Shown here in pieces: positions 51,118 through 61,152 of a stretch of DNA of 64,000 nt; position 1 is the stretch's first letter; each line of letters starts with the position of its first letter. A model generated the notes under the pieces. It did not search any database. It saw only the letters and a program-made list of their open reading frames with translations, and was not told the DNA's origin. Source of the DNA: Planctomycetota bacterium. Lineage in GTDB: Bacteria > Planctomycetota > Phycisphaerae > Phycisphaerales > UBA5793. The DNA lies in contig CAUJHZ010000034.1 of assembly GCA_963205185.1 (NCBI GenBank), forward strand, positions 23,365 through 87,364. The letters run 5' to 3'. Position numbers and translations under genes: made by a program.

Positions 51118-51645
51118 CTATTCGTCTATCCCGAGATCCGTTTTGGTGAAGAGGCTCTCGAAGCGGTAACCCGCGGCCTCGATATTGGTGCGAGCACCTT
51201 CCTCCCGGTCGATGGTGGCAATGATCGTGTCCACCACGGCGCCCAGGTCGACGAGAACCTTGGCCGCCTCGAGCACCTGCCCGCCGGTTGTGGCGATGTC
51301 TTCGACGATGATGATCTTCTCGCCTGCGCTGAGCGCGCCTTCGATTTGCTTGGCCGTGCCGTAGTCCTTCCTGGCGTTGCGCACGAAAATACAGGGCAGG
51401 CCGGTGGCGAGCGAGGCGGCGGTCACGAGCGGAATGCCGCCGAGTTCGGCGCCGGCGAGGCGATCGACGCGACGGGGAGCGATGCGCTGGGCAAAGAGTT
51501 CACCCAGTTCGCGCAGCACGTCGGGCTGCGTGGAGAAGAGGTACTTGTCGAGGTAGTAGCGGCTCTTGCGCCCGCTTCGCAACGTGAATTCGCCGCGGAG
51601 CAGCGCGACTTCGGCGATCCGCCTGGCCAGTGCATTGCGATCCAT
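51118..51645 (-). CDS. pyrE: Orotate phosphoribosyltransferase
   Basis: 175 aa. A pyrimidine synthesis enzyme that makes OMP from orotate and PRPP. LRSGRKSRYYLDKYLFSTQP lies near the N-terminus, AGAELGGIPLVTAASLATGL follows, then the PRPP loop EKIIIVEDIATTGGQVLEAA (ED...TTGG). MDRNALARRI is chosen as the start because TATTCT lies 6 nt upstream; the longer frame runs into the GH57 upstream region. It is convergent with nrnA and divergent from the GH57 gene. Confidence 0.93.
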   Translation of the reverse strand: MDRNALARRIAEVALLRGEFTLRSGRKSRYYLDKYLFSTQPDVLRELGELFAQRIAPRRVDRLAGAELGGIPLVTAASLATGLPCIFVRNARKDYGTAKQIEGALSAGEKIIIVEDIATTGGQVLEAAKVLVDLGAVVDTIIATIDREEGARTNIEAAGYRFESLFTKTDLGIDE

Positions 51646-51651
51646 GCCGCA

Positions 51652-51657
51652 AGAATA
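51652..51657 (-). promoter_or_regulatory. -10 hexamer of a likely leaderless promoter (pyrE)
   Basis: TATTCT on the minus strand, 6 nt before ATG 51645. Confidence 0.5.
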
Positions 51658-51786
51658 GTCCCGTGCGGCGGCCGGGAGCGAGCCTGCACTGGCGCGATTG
51701 GAGAATTCTCGACGCGACGCCGCCCGCGGCTTCCATACCATCTACTCCCGCCGCTTGGCCGCAAGCCCGGACTACTGGAGAATCGC

Positions 51787-52974
51787 ATGGCCTCCGTCTG
51801 CTTCTACTTCCAGGTGCATCAGCCCTTTCGCCTGCGGCGCTACAGCGTCTTCGACACCGGCTTTGACTACTTCGATGACGCAAAGAACAGCGAGATTTGC
51901 CGCAAAGTCGCCGACAAGTGCTACCGGCCGACCACGCGGCTCATCCTCGACCTCGTCCGCCGGCATGAGGGGCGGTTCCGCGTCAGTTACGCGTTGACGG
52001 GCGTGCTCATCGACCAGTTGAAGCAGTGGGCGCCCGACGTGCTCGATCTGTTTGTCCAACTCGCCCAGACTGGCTGCTGTGAGTTCGTCTCCGAAACGTA
52101 CTACCACTCGCTGAGCTTTCTCTACAGTCGCGAGGAGTTCCGCGAGCAGATCCTCAAGCACCGTGCGCTGATGAAGGACCTGTTCGACGCCGAGCCGACC
52201 ACGTTTCGCAACACCGAACTCATCTACAACAACGACCTGGCCCGGTTTATCTCAGGGCTGGGCGAGTATCGCACCATTCTCTGCGAAGGCGTGGATGGCC
52301 TGCTGGGCTACCGCTCGCCGACGTTCCTCTATCGCCCGCCCACGGCGCCGGACATCACGCTGCTGCTCAAGAACTACCGGCTCAGCGATGACATCGCCTT
52401 TCGCTTCTCGAACCGCGGCTGGGCGGACTGGCCGCTGACGGCCGAGAAGTTTGCCGGCTGGGTGAATCAGATCAACGGCAACGGGTACGTGTGCAACCTC
52501 TTCATGGACTACGAGACGTTTGGCGAGCATCAGTGGGAGGAGACGGGCATCTTCGCGTTTCTCGATGCGCTGCCCGAAAAGATTTTCGACGTCAATCCCG
52601 GACACAACGACTTCCTCACGCCTTGCCAGTGCGGCCTCAAGTACCAGCCCGAGGGCGACTACGACGTGCCGCACATGATCTCCTGGGCCGACACCGAGCG
52701 CGACCTTTCCGCCTGGCTGGGCAACGCCATGCAGTCCAACGCGTTGCTCGAGATCTACAAAATCGAGGATGCGGTGAAGGCGAAGGGAGACGATGGGCTG
52801 CTCTCGGACTGGCGCAAACTCACCACGAGCGACCACTTCTACTACATGTGCACCAAGTACTTCGCCGACGGCGACGTGCACAAGTATTTCAATCCGTACG
52901 AAAGCCCGTATGACTCGTACATCAACTTCATGAACGTGCTCGACAGCATCCGCAGCCGCGCCACCGAGGAGTGA
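51787..52974 (+). CDS. GH57-family glycoside hydrolase (alpha-amylase/glucanotransferase type)
   Basis: 395 aa, the compact GH57 form. VCFYFQVHQPFRLRRYSVFD at the N-terminus is the family opening. The nucleophile lies in TTFRNTELIYNNDLARF (E144) and the acid/base in NLFMDYETFGEHQWEE (D241), both at the expected spacing. It acts on alpha-1,4-glucans such as glycogen; the exact activity is unclear. ATG 51787 has TGGAGA 7 nt upstream; a TACCAT near 51737 may be the -10. No signal peptide, so cytoplasmic. Glycogen storage or mobilisation is a likely context. Confidence 0.88.
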   Translation: MASVCFYFQVHQPFRLRRYSVFDTGFDYFDDAKNSEICRKVADKCYRPTTRLILDLVRRHEGRFRVSYALTGVLIDQLKQWAPDVLDLFVQLAQTGCCEFVSETYYHSLSFLYSREEFREQILKHRALMKDLFDAEPTTFRNTELIYNNDLARFISGLGEYRTILCEGVDGLLGYRSPTFLYRPPTAPDITLLLKNYRLSDDIAFRFSNRGWADWPLTAEKFAGWVNQINGNGYVCNLFMDYETFGEHQWEETGIFAFLDALPEKIFDVNPGHNDFLTPCQCGLKYQPEGDYDVPHMISWADTERDLSAWLGNAMQSNALLEIYKIEDAVKAKGDDGLLSDWRKLTTSDHFYYMCTKYFADGDVHKYFNPYESPYDSYINFMNVLDSIRSRATEE

Positions 52975-53195
52975 TCTCTTCCTCCTGACGGCGGCCTTCG
53001 GTTGGGACGCGAGTGTCGCGACGCCACCCGAAACGGGTGTGTGGCCCGCTGCGTCATCCCCGGATTGCAGAGCGGTTGGTTCCAAGTGCAAGACAAGCTC
53101 TTCCCCGCGACATGAGCACGGGGGCTGTTTGACGCTGCAATTGCCGCGAGCGTCACCCCAGATTTCCATCAACCGAATTGAGAGGACCACAGCGA

Positions 53196-54239
53196 ATGTT
53201 TGCCCGCATGATATCGGACATCTTCCGGCGCCCCGCCCTTTGCCCGTCGCGCTGGAGCCGCACCGCCACCGCGCTTGCCTGCCTCGGCGTGGCCGCCGGC
53301 AGCGCCACGGCCGCCACCACCAGCGAGTCGATGCTCAGTTTCCATCTCATGCAGATCGAAGCGGTCATCGGCGGTATCGACGGCGACACGACGGCTCAGG
53401 CCGTCGAACTCCGCACGCGCTCCGCGTTCCAGCACTTCGTCGCGGGCAAGCGGATCAAGGCGTACGACGCCGCGGGCCAGAACCCCGTCACGCTCATCGA
53501 GTTTCCGACGAACATCAACAACTCCGGCGCCGGCGTGCGCATCCTCGTCGCCACGAGTTCGTTCGTCACCAAGACCACGCCCAACGCGCAGCCCGACTTC
53601 ATGATGACCAACCCGATTCCCCCGTCCTACCTGGCTGCGGGGCGAATCACTTTTGAAGATGATTTCGGTGAAATTCTCTGGTCGCTGGCCTACGGCGGAT
53701 CCGGCTACACCGGACCGACGACGGGTTCGCTCGACAACGACCTCGACGGCGAGTTCGGCCCGCCCTTCAGCGGCCCACTGCCCTCCACCAGCACGCAGGC
53801 GCTCCACTTCCAGGGCTTGTCCAGCGATCGCAGCACGAGCAACAACGTGGACTACCTGCTCACGCCCGGGCCGGCCGTGTTCTTCAACGTCGCAGGCGAC
53901 CGCTTCGCCGTGGGCGACGGAACTGAGTTCAGTTTCGAAGTCGTCGGCCACTGCCCTGGCGGCGTCAACCTCACGTGGTCGGGCGCGACGGCATCGCGCA
54001 TGCTCGCGATCATCTTTGCTTCGAGCCGCGGGAGCCTGGTCATTCCCAACGGCAACCCGTGCTCGGGTACGCCGCTGGGTCTGGGACCGCAGAATATTCA
54101 GCTCGTCCAGACCATCAGCACCGGCGCCAATGGCATCAACTCCATCAACGGCAACACGAGCGGCGGCGCATGCGGCGGCTTCCTTCAGCTGCTCGACCTC
54201 GACACCTGCCGCACGAGCAACGTCGAACAGATTCCGTAA
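53196..54239 (+). CDS. Secreted protein of unknown function with C-terminal TSN module
   Basis: 347 aa. The N-terminus is basic with a signal peptide (ALACLGVAAGSATAATTSES). Residues about 45-245 (MLSFHLMQIEAVIGGIDGD, QAVELRTRSAFQHFVAGKRI... PQDF-like loops) form a beta-rich region I do not recognise. The last ~100 residues are the four-cysteine module (GHCPGG, NPCSGT, GACGG, TCRTSNVEQIP). AGAGG lies 11 nt before the ATG. The gene is monocistronic and ends in a strong terminator. Confidence 0.78.
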   Translation: MFARMISDIFRRPALCPSRWSRTATALACLGVAAGSATAATTSESMLSFHLMQIEAVIGGIDGDTTAQAVELRTRSAFQHFVAGKRIKAYDAAGQNPVTLIEFPTNINNSGAGVRILVATSSFVTKTTPNAQPDFMMTNPIPPSYLAAGRITFEDDFGEILWSLAYGGSGYTGPTTGSLDNDLDGEFGPPFSGPLPSTSTQALHFQGLSSDRSTSNNVDYLLTPGPAVFFNVAGDRFAVGDGTEFSFEVVGHCPGGVNLTWSGATASRMLAIIFASSRGSLVIPNGNPCSGTPLGLGPQNIQLVQTISTGANGINSINGNTSGGACGGFLQLLDLDTCRTSNVEQIP

Positions 54240-54313
54240 CCTGAGCCTCCAAACCCATTCGCCTGACCTTGAGTGCACCCCTTCCTCGCTCCAGGGCCAC
54301 GCGAAAAACGGAA

Positions 54314-54347
54314 CGACCCCGGAAGCATCTTCCGGGGTCGTTTTTTT
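54314..54347 (+). terminator. Rho-independent terminator after the 53196 gene
   Basis: A 12-bp stem (CGACCCCGGAAG with complement), 3-nt loop and a run of seven T. Confidence 0.9.
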
Positions 54348-54369
54348 CGGAGGTGGAGTAATGGCGGTG

Positions 54370-55455
54370 TTATCGTCCGGCCACGCCGGCTGCCCGCACC
54401 GGCGTCAGACGCACCGCGTGATAGAAGCCGTCGGCTCCGCGCGCCGTTGCGGTGATCTGACCGTGATTGTTGATATTACTTACGGTGGAAATCCGCCATC
54501 CCGACTCGGGATCGATCAGACTGCTCACGCTCACGATTTCGCCGTCTCGCCACAGGAAGGCGCCGCTGTGAATGAACGCCGGACTCGAATTGCCGACGAT
54601 GACTCCAGCATCGTTGATCGCGGTGGCGTAGGTCTCAATCAGTTCCGGACCGTACGGCCCTTGCTTGCCGGCTTCGGGCAACACGCCGAGGTCAATGATC
54701 TGCCCGTCGCGCCAAAGCGTTGCATGAAGCAGGCCCTCGGGCAGGCGGGACGAGCCCACGACCTCTCCGAATGAGTTCACATCTCGAGCGCTGCCGGAAA
54801 TGCCGCCCAGCGTGCCCAGGTCGATCATGCCGGTGATTTCGGTCCAGATGAACGGCCGGCTGCGCCATTCGGGGTTCCAGGCCCAGCCGACAACCTGGCC
54901 AAGATCGTTCACGCCCAGCGCCGTGCTGTAGGCGCCGCCCAGTGTGCCGAGGTCGATCGTGCGTCCGTCAAGCCAGACGCAGGCGTGTTCATCGCCGTGG
55001 CCACCGCCGTGGCCGCGGGTCTGCGCGTCGCCGACGATCATTCCCGTGCTGCTGATGTCATTGGCGTGGCTGTAGGTGCCGCCAAACGTGCCCAGGTCGA
55101 TCATGACTTCGCCGCGCCTGACGAACGCGTGCTCTTCGCCTCGCGGCGTGATGGAACTGCCCACGATCTCGCCGGCGTCGTTGATGGCCCGCGCAAAGGT
55201 GGGGTGGCCGCCGAGCGAGCCGATGTCGGTGAAGACGCCTCCCGACGAGTGAAAGCCGTGGTACTGCCCCTCGGCGCCATGGAAGATGCCCACGACCTCG
55301 CCGCGCGAGTTGATGCCGAAAGCCCCGACTGCCAGACCGAGATCCGTCACGGCGTAGCGCACCGGCGGCGGTCCCGCACTTGCCGCCATTGAGCTGACCA
55401 GCACGGCGCCCGTACAGAGGACACCCGCGCTCGCATAATGGAGATTCCGCGCCAT
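54370..55455 (-). CDS. Secreted HAF-repeat protein
   Basis: 361 aa with a signal peptide (HYASAGVLCTGAVLVSSMAASAG). The mature part is built from about seven HAF-type repeats with the D-L-G-x-x-G-G ... N-x-x-G-x-[VI]-[VA]-G rhythm: TDIGSLGGHPTFARAINDAG, IDLGTFGGTYSHANDISSTG, IDLGTLGGAYSTALGVNDLG and IDLGTLGGISGSARDVNSFG. These are predicted beta-propeller or extended beta repeats seen in exported proteins; the role is unknown. The start is MARNLHY, with AAGGAG 7 nt upstream. It does not carry the TSN module. Confidence 0.85.
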   Translation of the reverse strand: MARNLHYASAGVLCTGAVLVSSMAASAGPPPVRYAVTDLGLAVGAFGINSRGEVVGIFHGAEGQYHGFHSSGGVFTDIGSLGGHPTFARAINDAGEIVGSSITPRGEEHAFVRRGEVMIDLGTFGGTYSHANDISSTGMIVGDAQTRGHGGGHGDEHACVWLDGRTIDLGTLGGAYSTALGVNDLGQVVGWAWNPEWRSRPFIWTEITGMIDLGTLGGISGSARDVNSFGEVVGSSRLPEGLLHATLWRDGQIIDLGVLPEAGKQGPYGPELIETYATAINDAGVIVGNSSPAFIHSGAFLWRDGEIVSVSSLIDPESGWRISTVSNINNHGQITATARGADGFYHAVRLTPVRAAGVAGR

Positions 55456-55652
55456 CTCATGCTCCTTTCTGCCAGAACAGAATCCAAAATGCCCGAACCG
55501 GCCGGAGCCATGCCCCGCGCCCGGGTAGCGGCGGCCGGTCCCGCGTTGCGGGCCGGTCGCCAGATGATTCGTTCCAGGCGCATGTGTGGACTGGCCGCTC
55601 ACCTTGCGTCAAACCGGGTACGGCCGGGCGTCGGAGCCCGGAGCGCAACGCG

Positions 55653-55679
55653 AAAAGGCCCCGGAATGCCTCCGGGGCC
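55653..55679 (-). terminator. Rho-independent terminator of rpmE
   Basis: On the minus strand, a 9-bp stem (GGCCCCGGA with complement) with a 5-nt loop ends in TTTT. It lies just past the rpmE stop at 55721. Confidence 0.7.
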
Positions 55680-55720
55680 CTTGTAGGTACATGACTTAGC
55701 CGCTCAGCCGCGGCTTGGAA

Positions 55721-55957
55721 TCACTTGGTCTTTTTCTTGTTCTTGAAGTAGTCGGCGCCCGAGCCGAATCGCTTCTGGAACTTATCCACGCGGCCGGTGA
55801 TGTCGACGAACGAACTCTTGCCGGTGTAGAACGGGTGCGAGCCCGACCAGACGTCCACGCGGAGTTCGGGAACCGTGGCCCCGAGGGTCATGACGACCTT
55901 GCCGTCGAAGATGACTTTGCAATCGGGATACCACTTGGGATGGATTTCGTCTTTCAT
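55721..55957 (-). CDS. rpmE: 50S ribosomal protein L31
   Basis: 78 aa. MKDEIHPKWYPDCKVIFDGK opens like L31, followed by WSGSHPFYTGKSSFVDITGR and FQKRFGSGADYFKNKKKTK. Only one Cys is present, so this is the zinc-free (C-minus, RpmE2-like) form. It begins at ATG 55957, inside a longer meaningless frame. A TATCAT and TTGTTT pair at 56069-56096 would give a ~105-nt leader. The GGCCGG before the ATG is not a good ribosome site. A zinc-binding paralogue may exist elsewhere. Confidence 0.9.
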   Translation of the reverse strand: MKDEIHPKWYPDCKVIFDGKVVMTLGATVPELRVDVWSGSHPFYTGKSSFVDITGRVDKFQKRFGSGADYFKNKKKTK

Positions 55958-56517
55958 GGCCGGTCTGCCTTCGCCTGCTGGTCTCATCGGGCCGCAATTC
56001 CGCGGCCGGTTGTGCCGTTGGTCAATTCCCGCACCCAGCGACCTCAATCGCGGGGTCGGGAAGCTTGTATGATAGCCCTTGCCCGGCGTCAAACAACGCC
56101 CGGAATCGATGCGGGAGCCGGCTTGCTGGCCGGGTCTGATCCGCTCCGGGCGCCGCGGCTGGCCCGACCCGGCGCGTGCGAGCCGAGACTTCACCGGCTC
56201 GCGAGGTCGCCATTCTTGTCCCGGACCTGGGAGTTCGAGTCGACGATCGTGAGGATGATCGTGAAGATCGTCTTCGACGAGAATCGAAGCGGCAAGACCT
56301 TCGGGACCAGCCGGGAGTGCGCCGGGTGTTGCGCGCGTCGGCTGCCGACCTGCGGAGAGTGACCCGACCGAGAGCGATACGCAGTGATGCGGAGCCTGTC
56401 TCCTCGCCGGTGTAGAATCGACCAATTCATGAATCGACGCCTTCCGTGAGCGGCGGCGCTCATTGAATCGGCCGGGGGGCGTCGATCCGCGCGAATGTCT
56501 GACAGGTGCCCAGGGTG
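55958..56517. other. Intergenic region: rpmE promoter side and leader of the redox cluster
   Basis: About 560 bp without a supported gene. On the minus strand, TTGTTT (56091-56096), 16 bp and TATCAT (56069-56074) could be the rpmE promoter. On the plus strand, TAGAAT near 56412 is a candidate -10 for the redox cluster, ten bases before a six-codon ORF (MNRRLP). The cluster's first gene starts about 90 nt further on. Confidence 0.4.
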
Positions 56518-57597
56518 ATGGCGCAGGACGCGGCAAGAGACCAAATGCAGGCCATAGTCAAGGCGTTCACGTGGGCCGTGCTCGCGACGGCGCTGCTGGG
56601 TATTCTCATCGTCCTTGGCTCAAGGAACCTCAAGCACCTCGACGCCGCGCTCATCGGCTACATGTTCGCGAGCCTGTTCGCCGTCTTCGGCCTGACCTAT
56701 CGCTACTCCATGTGGCTCCAGCGGCCGCCGACGGCCATGTACTGGCGCCGCGGCTGGCGGGTGTTCTTCCGACGGGGTGCGCTGGGAAGCAATCTCGCCC
56801 TCTGGCTGCGGCGCATCGTGCAGGGCTTTGCCCTTAACCTCTTCATCTGGCGCCGCGGCCGCTCGAGATGGGCGGCGCACTGGCTGATCATGTGGGGCTG
56901 CATCGTCGCCGCAGCGATCACGTTTCCGCTCGTTTTCGGCTGGATTCACTTCGAGACGCTGCCGGGCAACTTCGAGTGGTATCGCGCCTACCTCTTCGGC
57001 TGGCCCACATTCGCCTTCCCGATCGACTCGGCGATCGGCTTTTTCATCTTCCACGGCCTGGTGTGGGCGGCGTTCCTCGTGATCGCCGGCGTCATGCTGG
57101 CCATGCGCCGGCGGATGCGCGAGCACGGCGCCGCGGCCGTGCAGGAGTTCGGCGAGGACATCCTGCCGCTCATCCTGCTCTTTGCCATCAGCGTCACGGG
57201 ACTGATGCTGACGGCCAGTTACACCTGGATGAAGGGTTACGCCTTTGACTTCCTCGCCATCCTGCATGCGATCACGGTGATTTTCACGCTGCTGTATCTC
57301 CCTTTCGGCAAGTTCTTTCACATCTTCCAGCGGCCGGCGCAACTGGGTGTCGCGTTCTACAAGGACGCCGGGGCTGCGGGCGATCAGGCCCTGTGCAGGC
57401 GCTGCGGGGTTGCATTTGCCTCGCGCATGCAGGTGGAGGATCTGATCGTCGTCGAGCGCGAACTCGGCTATCGATACGAACTTTCTGATTCACAGGTGCA
57501 GCACTATCAATGGATCTGCCCCCGCTGCCGCCGGTCGGCGCTGGCGGTGGCGCAAGGCTCGCTCTGGGCTTCCTGTGGCGGGGGAGCCGGCGACTGA
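56518..57597 (+). CDS. NarI/DsrM-like cytochrome-b-type membrane subunit with zinc ribbon
   Basis: 359 aa, about six transmembrane helices (for example [115 protein letters not shown]). Histidines in [15 protein letters not shown] and FFHIFQRP could bind haem as in the nitrate reductase gamma/DsrM group. The soluble tail has two CxxC pairs (CRRCGVAF ... ICPRCRRS), a probable zinc ribbon. It heads the redox cluster. ATG 56518 is preferred; an in-frame start at 56506 is possible. The substrate of the complex is unknown. Confidence 0.75.
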   Translation: MAQDAARDQMQAIVKAFTWAVLATALLGILIVLGSRNLKHLDAALIGYMFASLFAVFGLTYRYSMWLQRPPTAMYWRRGWRVFFRRGALGSNLALWLRRIVQGFALNLFIWRRGRSRWAAHWLIMWGCIVAAAITFPLVFGWIHFETLPGNFEWYRAYLFGWPTFAFPIDSAIGFFIFHGLVWAAFLVIAGVMLAMRRRMREHGAAAVQEFGEDILPLILLFAISVTGLMLTASYTWMKGYAFDFLAILHAITVIFTLLYLPFGKFFHIFQRPAQLGVAFYKDAGAAGDQALCRRCGVAFASRMQVEDLIVVERELGYRYELSDSQVQHYQWICPRCRRSALAVAQGSLWASCGGGAGD

Positions 57598-57651
57598 CGA
57601 AGGCCGGTTGAAACAGCAGAGTGCCCGGGTGGGCGACTCGATTGGAGAGCA

Positions 57652-59898
57652 ATGGCCACACTTCCCGTTGACAGGAGGAGCATCGTCGAGCAGTTCGGCC
57701 CGCATCGGGCCGAGATGTCAGGCATCCGCCTCGATCCAGGCGTGGAGCCTGATCGCCTCGTGAAAACACACTGCTGCTTCTGCGGCCAGCAGTGCGGCAT
57801 CCAGCTCAAGGTGAAAGACGATCAGGTCATCGGTTTCGAACCGTGGCTCGAGTTTCCGTTCAATCGCGGCATGCTCTGCCCCAAGGGTGTGAAGCGCTAC
57901 CTCCAGGCGTCGCATCCCGACCGCCTGCTTCACGCCATGCAGCGCGATCCGTCCGCGCCCGGCGGCTTTCGTGCCATGGAGTACGATGCGGCGATCACGC
58001 GCGTGGCAGACGCCATCAGGCGCATCCAGAGCGAACATGGCCCGGATGCGTTCGCCGTGCTCACCGGCGCGAGCCTCACCACTGAGAAGGCCTATCTCAT
58101 GGGCAAGTTCGCCCGCGTGGCGCTGCGCACGGCCAACATCGATTACAACGGACGGCTGTGCATGGTCAGCGCCGCCGCCGGCAACAAGAAGGCGTTCGGC
58201 ATCGACCGCGCCGCCAACCCGTGGAGCGACATTCCCAGAGCCGAACTCGTCTGGATCAGCGGCGCCAACGTCGCCGAATGCGCACCGATCACGACCGACT
58301 ACGTGTGGCAGGCGCGCGAGAACGGCGCGCGCATCATCGTGGTCGATCCGCGCATCACGCCGATTGCGCGCACGTGCGACCTGTTCCTGCCCGTCAAGCC
58401 CGGCCGTGATGCGGCTCTGTTCGCGGGCGTCCTTCATCTCATGATCGAACACGACTGGCTCGATCACGACTTTATCGAGAAACACACGGTGGGCTTCGAT
58501 GCCGTGGCGCAGAGCGTCAACGAGTGGACGCCGGCGCGGACGGCCGAGGTGACCGGCATCACCGAATCTTCGCTCAGGCGCGCCGCGGAGTGGTGGGGGA
58601 CGGCGCAGACGAGCTTCCTCCTCCACGCCCGCGGCATCGAGCACCACGCGCACGGCGTGCAGAACGTGCTCGGCGCGATCAACATCGTGCTCGCCTCCGG
58701 TCGCATCGGCCGCGACAACTGCGGCTACGCCACCATCACCGGCCAGGGCAACGGCCAGGGCGGTCGAGAGCACGGGCAGAAGTGCGACCAGTTGCCCGGC
58801 GCGCGGGACATCGTCAATCCCGAGCACCGCGCGCACATCTGCAAGATCTGGGGCATTGAGGAGCGCGATCTCCCGCAGGCCGGCGTGGATGCTTACGAGA
58901 TCGTTCGCAAGATCGATCGGGGCGAGATCCGCGGCCTGTTGAGCATCTGCTTCAACCCAAAAGTCTCGCTGCCGGACAACAATTTCGTCACGCGCGCACT
59001 CGAAAAACTCGACTTCTACGTCGCGATCGACTTCTTCCTGAATGAGACGTCGCAACACGCGGACATCGTCCTTCCCGGCTCGCTGCACGAGGAGGACGAA
59101 GGCACGGTTACGCAGATCGAGGGACGCGTCATCAAGATCAACAAGGCTGTCGCATGTCCGGGCGAGGCGCGACAGGACTGGCTGATCATCCAGGACATCG
59201 CCGCGGCGATCGGTCGCGACCGCGGCTTCACCTTCTCCTCGCCGCGCGAGATCTTCGATGAACTCCGCGTGGCAAGCAAAGGCGGCGTGGCCGACTATTC
59301 GGGCATCACCTACGAGAAAATCGAGCGGCAGTTCGGCGTCTTCTGGCCGTGCCCCTCGGAGGACCACCCAGGCACGCCGCGCCTGTTCGAGCCCGGCTCG
59401 TGGAACCCCGTGGCCAGGGGCGCGGGGCCGTTCTACTTCCCCGATGGCAAGGCGCGATTCAACGTCGCCGAGTACCGCCCACCCGTCGAGGATACGGACG
59501 AGCATTATCCGCTCATGCTTACCACCGGCCGCGTGGTGAGCCAGTTTTTGTCAGGCACGCAGACGCGGCGCATCGGCCCGTTGGTCGAGCAGTACCCCGA
59601 GCCGCGCATCGAACTGCACCCGCGGCTCGCGGATCAACACGGCATCGCCACGGGCGACTGGGTTACCGTCGAATCACGGCGCGGCGACAGCACGCTTCGC
59701 GCACTGGTCGTGACGACCATCCGGCCGGATACGGTCTTCATCCCATACCACTGGGCCGGCCGGCGCAGCGCGAACCAACTCACCATTTCCGCGCAGGACC
59801 CGATCTCGAAAATCCCCGAATACAAGGCCTGTGCCGTGCGCATCCGCAAGGCGGATGAGCCTCCGGATTGGGAGTCTCAATTCGAGCCGCAACAGTGA
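57652..59898 (+). CDS. Molybdopterin oxidoreductase, nitrate-reductase/formate-dehydrogenase-like catalytic subunit
   Basis: 748 aa. N-terminal [4Fe-4S] ligands are C41, C44, C48 and C76 ([18 protein letters not shown]). The molybdenum ligand is a cysteine in [14 protein letters not shown] (C170), as in Nas/Nap-type enzymes. Typical Mo-bisPGD segments follow: [27 protein letters not shown] and, at the C-terminus, [20 protein letters not shown] and [11 protein letters not shown]. There is no Tat signal, so it is probably cytoplasmic. Closest in pattern to assimilatory nitrate reductase and related dehydrogenases; the substrate is not proven. GGAGAG 2 nt before the ATG is close for a ribosome site. 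Confidence 0.9.
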   Translation: MATLPVDRRSIVEQFGPHRAEMSGIRLDPGVEPDRLVKTHCCFCGQQCGIQLKVKDDQVIGFEPWLEFPFNRGMLCPKGVKRYLQASHPDRLLHAMQRDPSAPGGFRAMEYDAAITRVADAIRRIQSEHGPDAFAVLTGASLTTEKAYLMGKFARVALRTANIDYNGRLCMVSAAAGNKKAFGIDRAANPWSDIPRAELVWISGANVAECAPITTDYVWQARENGARIIVVDPRITPIARTCDLFLPVKPGRDAALFAGVLHLMIEHDWLDHDFIEKHTVGFDAVAQSVNEWTPARTAEVTGITESSLRRAAEWWGTAQTSFLLHARGIEHHAHGVQNVLGAINIVLASGRIGRDNCGYATITGQGNGQGGREHGQKCDQLPGARDIVNPEHRAHICKIWGIEERDLPQAGVDAYEIVRKIDRGEIRGLLSICFNPKVSLPDNNFVTRALEKLDFYVAIDFFLNETSQHADIVLPGSLHEEDEGTVTQIEGRVIKINKAVACPGEARQDWLIIQDIAAAIGRDRGFTFSSPREIFDELRVASKGGVADYSGITYEKIERQFGVFWPCPSEDHPGTPRLFEPGSWNPVARGAGPFYFPDGKARFNVAEYRPPVEDTDEHYPLMLTTGRVVSQFLSGTQTRRIGPLVEQYPEPRIELHPRLADQHGIATGDWVTVESRRGDSTLRALVVTTIRPDTVFIPYHWAGRRSANQLTISAQDPISKIPEYKACAVRIRKADEPPDWESQFEPQQ

Positions 59899-59938
59899 GC
59901 CCCGCGCCGAGCCGCGCAGGACAGACCGTGGAGAGATC

Positions 59939-60562
59939 ATGCCCGTTCCCGACCATCTCGAGTTCTTCATCGACCCGAATCGCTGCATCGGCTGCCAGGC
60001 GTGCGTCCAGGCGTGCAGCGAGTGCGACACGCATCGCGGACATTCGATGATCCATCTCGAGTACGTCGAGCGGTCGGCCTCGACGCAGACCACACCGGTT
60101 GTCTGCATGCACTGTCATTCCCCGACGTGCGCGGAAGTGTGTCCGGCCGACGCGATCAAGCGCACCGGCGATGGCGTCGTGCAGAGCGCCCGCAAGCCGC
60201 GCTGCATTGCCTGCAACAACTGCGTGCTCGCGTGCCCCTTCGGCGTGCCGAAGATGAAGTCCGAATTCGATCTGATGATGAAGTGCGACATGTGTTACGA
60301 CCGCACATCCACGGGCCGCAAGCCGATGTGCGCCACCGTCTGCCCGAGCCAGGCGCTTTTCTTCGGCACCCGCGAAGAGATTGAACAGCTGCGCACGCGC
60401 TCAGCGCCGATCAACCGTTTCCGATTTGGCGATCAAGTCGTCACGACCAAGGTCAACATGATGGCGCCGCGCGCCGCCAGACCCGAATACATCGACGTTG
60501 CCGCAGCGATGCAGGAGGATGCGCGAGGCGGCGATATCATGCTCAACGTCCTCATGGCGTAA
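59939..60562 (+). CDS. Four-cluster 4Fe-4S electron-transfer subunit
   Basis: 207 aa, NarH/DmsB-like. Cysteine motifs are [47 protein letters not shown] and KCDMC with CATVCP, together enough for four [4Fe-4S] clusters. It should pass electrons between the molybdopterin subunit and the membrane subunits. There is no signal peptide. The start has GGAGAG 3 nt upstream. It lies 40 bp after the molybdopterin gene and 41 bp before the Rieske gene. Confidence 0.9.
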   Translation: MPVPDHLEFFIDPNRCIGCQACVQACSECDTHRGHSMIHLEYVERSASTQTTPVVCMHCHSPTCAEVCPADAIKRTGDGVVQSARKPRCIACNNCVLACPFGVPKMKSEFDLMMKCDMCYDRTSTGRKPMCATVCPSQALFFGTREEIEQLRTRSAPINRFRFGDQVVTTKVNMMAPRAARPEYIDVAAAMQEDARGGDIMLNVLMA

Positions 60563-60603
60563 GCCGGGCAGTGCGACTGCGCCGGCACGGAGGTGAATGC
60601 AAG

Positions 60604-61152
60604 ATGGCCAGACCCGAAGTGGACAGCGCCGCGAGAACGCCCGACGGCCGGCCGGAGAGCCAGCAGCCCAGGTGGCGGCGCGACTTTCCCATCGACCTGC
60701 CGCAGGACGAATACGTCGCGCGCCGCGACTTTACCAAGTTCATGGTGCTCACCAGCCTCGCGTTCGCCGTCGGGCAGGTGTGGATCGGCGTTGAGAACTG
60801 GCGCCGCCGCCGGCGCGGCGAGCCCGCCATCGTCGAGATCGCGCGCGTGGCGGATGTGCCCGTCGGGGCCGTCATCACCTTCGGCTACCCCGGCCCGCAC
60901 GACTCGTGCCTCCTCGCCCGCACCGGCGAGCGCACCTGGCTGGCGTACGGGCAGGAATGCACGCACCTCGCGTGCGCCGTCGTGCCCGAACTGAGCGAAA
61001 GCCGCCTGCGCTGCCCGTGCCATCACGGCTACTTCGATCTCACGACCGGCCGGCCCACCGCCGGTCCGCCGCGCCGCCCGCTGCCCAGGATCCTCCTCGA
61101 CGTGCGCAACGGGAGCGTGTATGCAACTGGCGTGGAGGTTCGCACGACATGA
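60604..61152 (+). CDS. Rieske iron-sulfur protein with N-terminal anchor
   Basis: 182 aa. The [2Fe-2S] motif is complete in high-potential form: ligands C119 and H121 (CTHLAC) and C137 and H140 (CPCHHGYF), with C124 and C139 forming the disulfide. ARRDFTKFMVLTSLAFAVGQ has a twin-arginine-type motif and a hydrophobic anchor, so the soluble part is probably exported and tethered. GGAGG lies 10 nt upstream. Its stop overlaps the next start (ATGA). Rieske proteins beside Nas-like enzymes are unusual and suggest a membrane electron branch. Confidence 0.88.
   Translation: MARPEVDSAARTPDGRPESQQPRWRRDFPIDLPQDEYVARRDFTKFMVLTSLAFAVGQVWIGVENWRRRRRGEPAIVEIARVADVPVGAVITFGYPGPHDSCLLARTGERTWLAYGQECTHLACAVVPELSESRLRCPCHHGYFDLTTGRPTAGPPRRPLPRILLDVRNGSVYATGVEVRTT

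Noticed and set aside
57718..59505. Minus-strand ORF of 595 aa opposite the molybdopterin oxidoreductase
   Set aside because: Shadow frame; the plus strand has full catalytic motifs.
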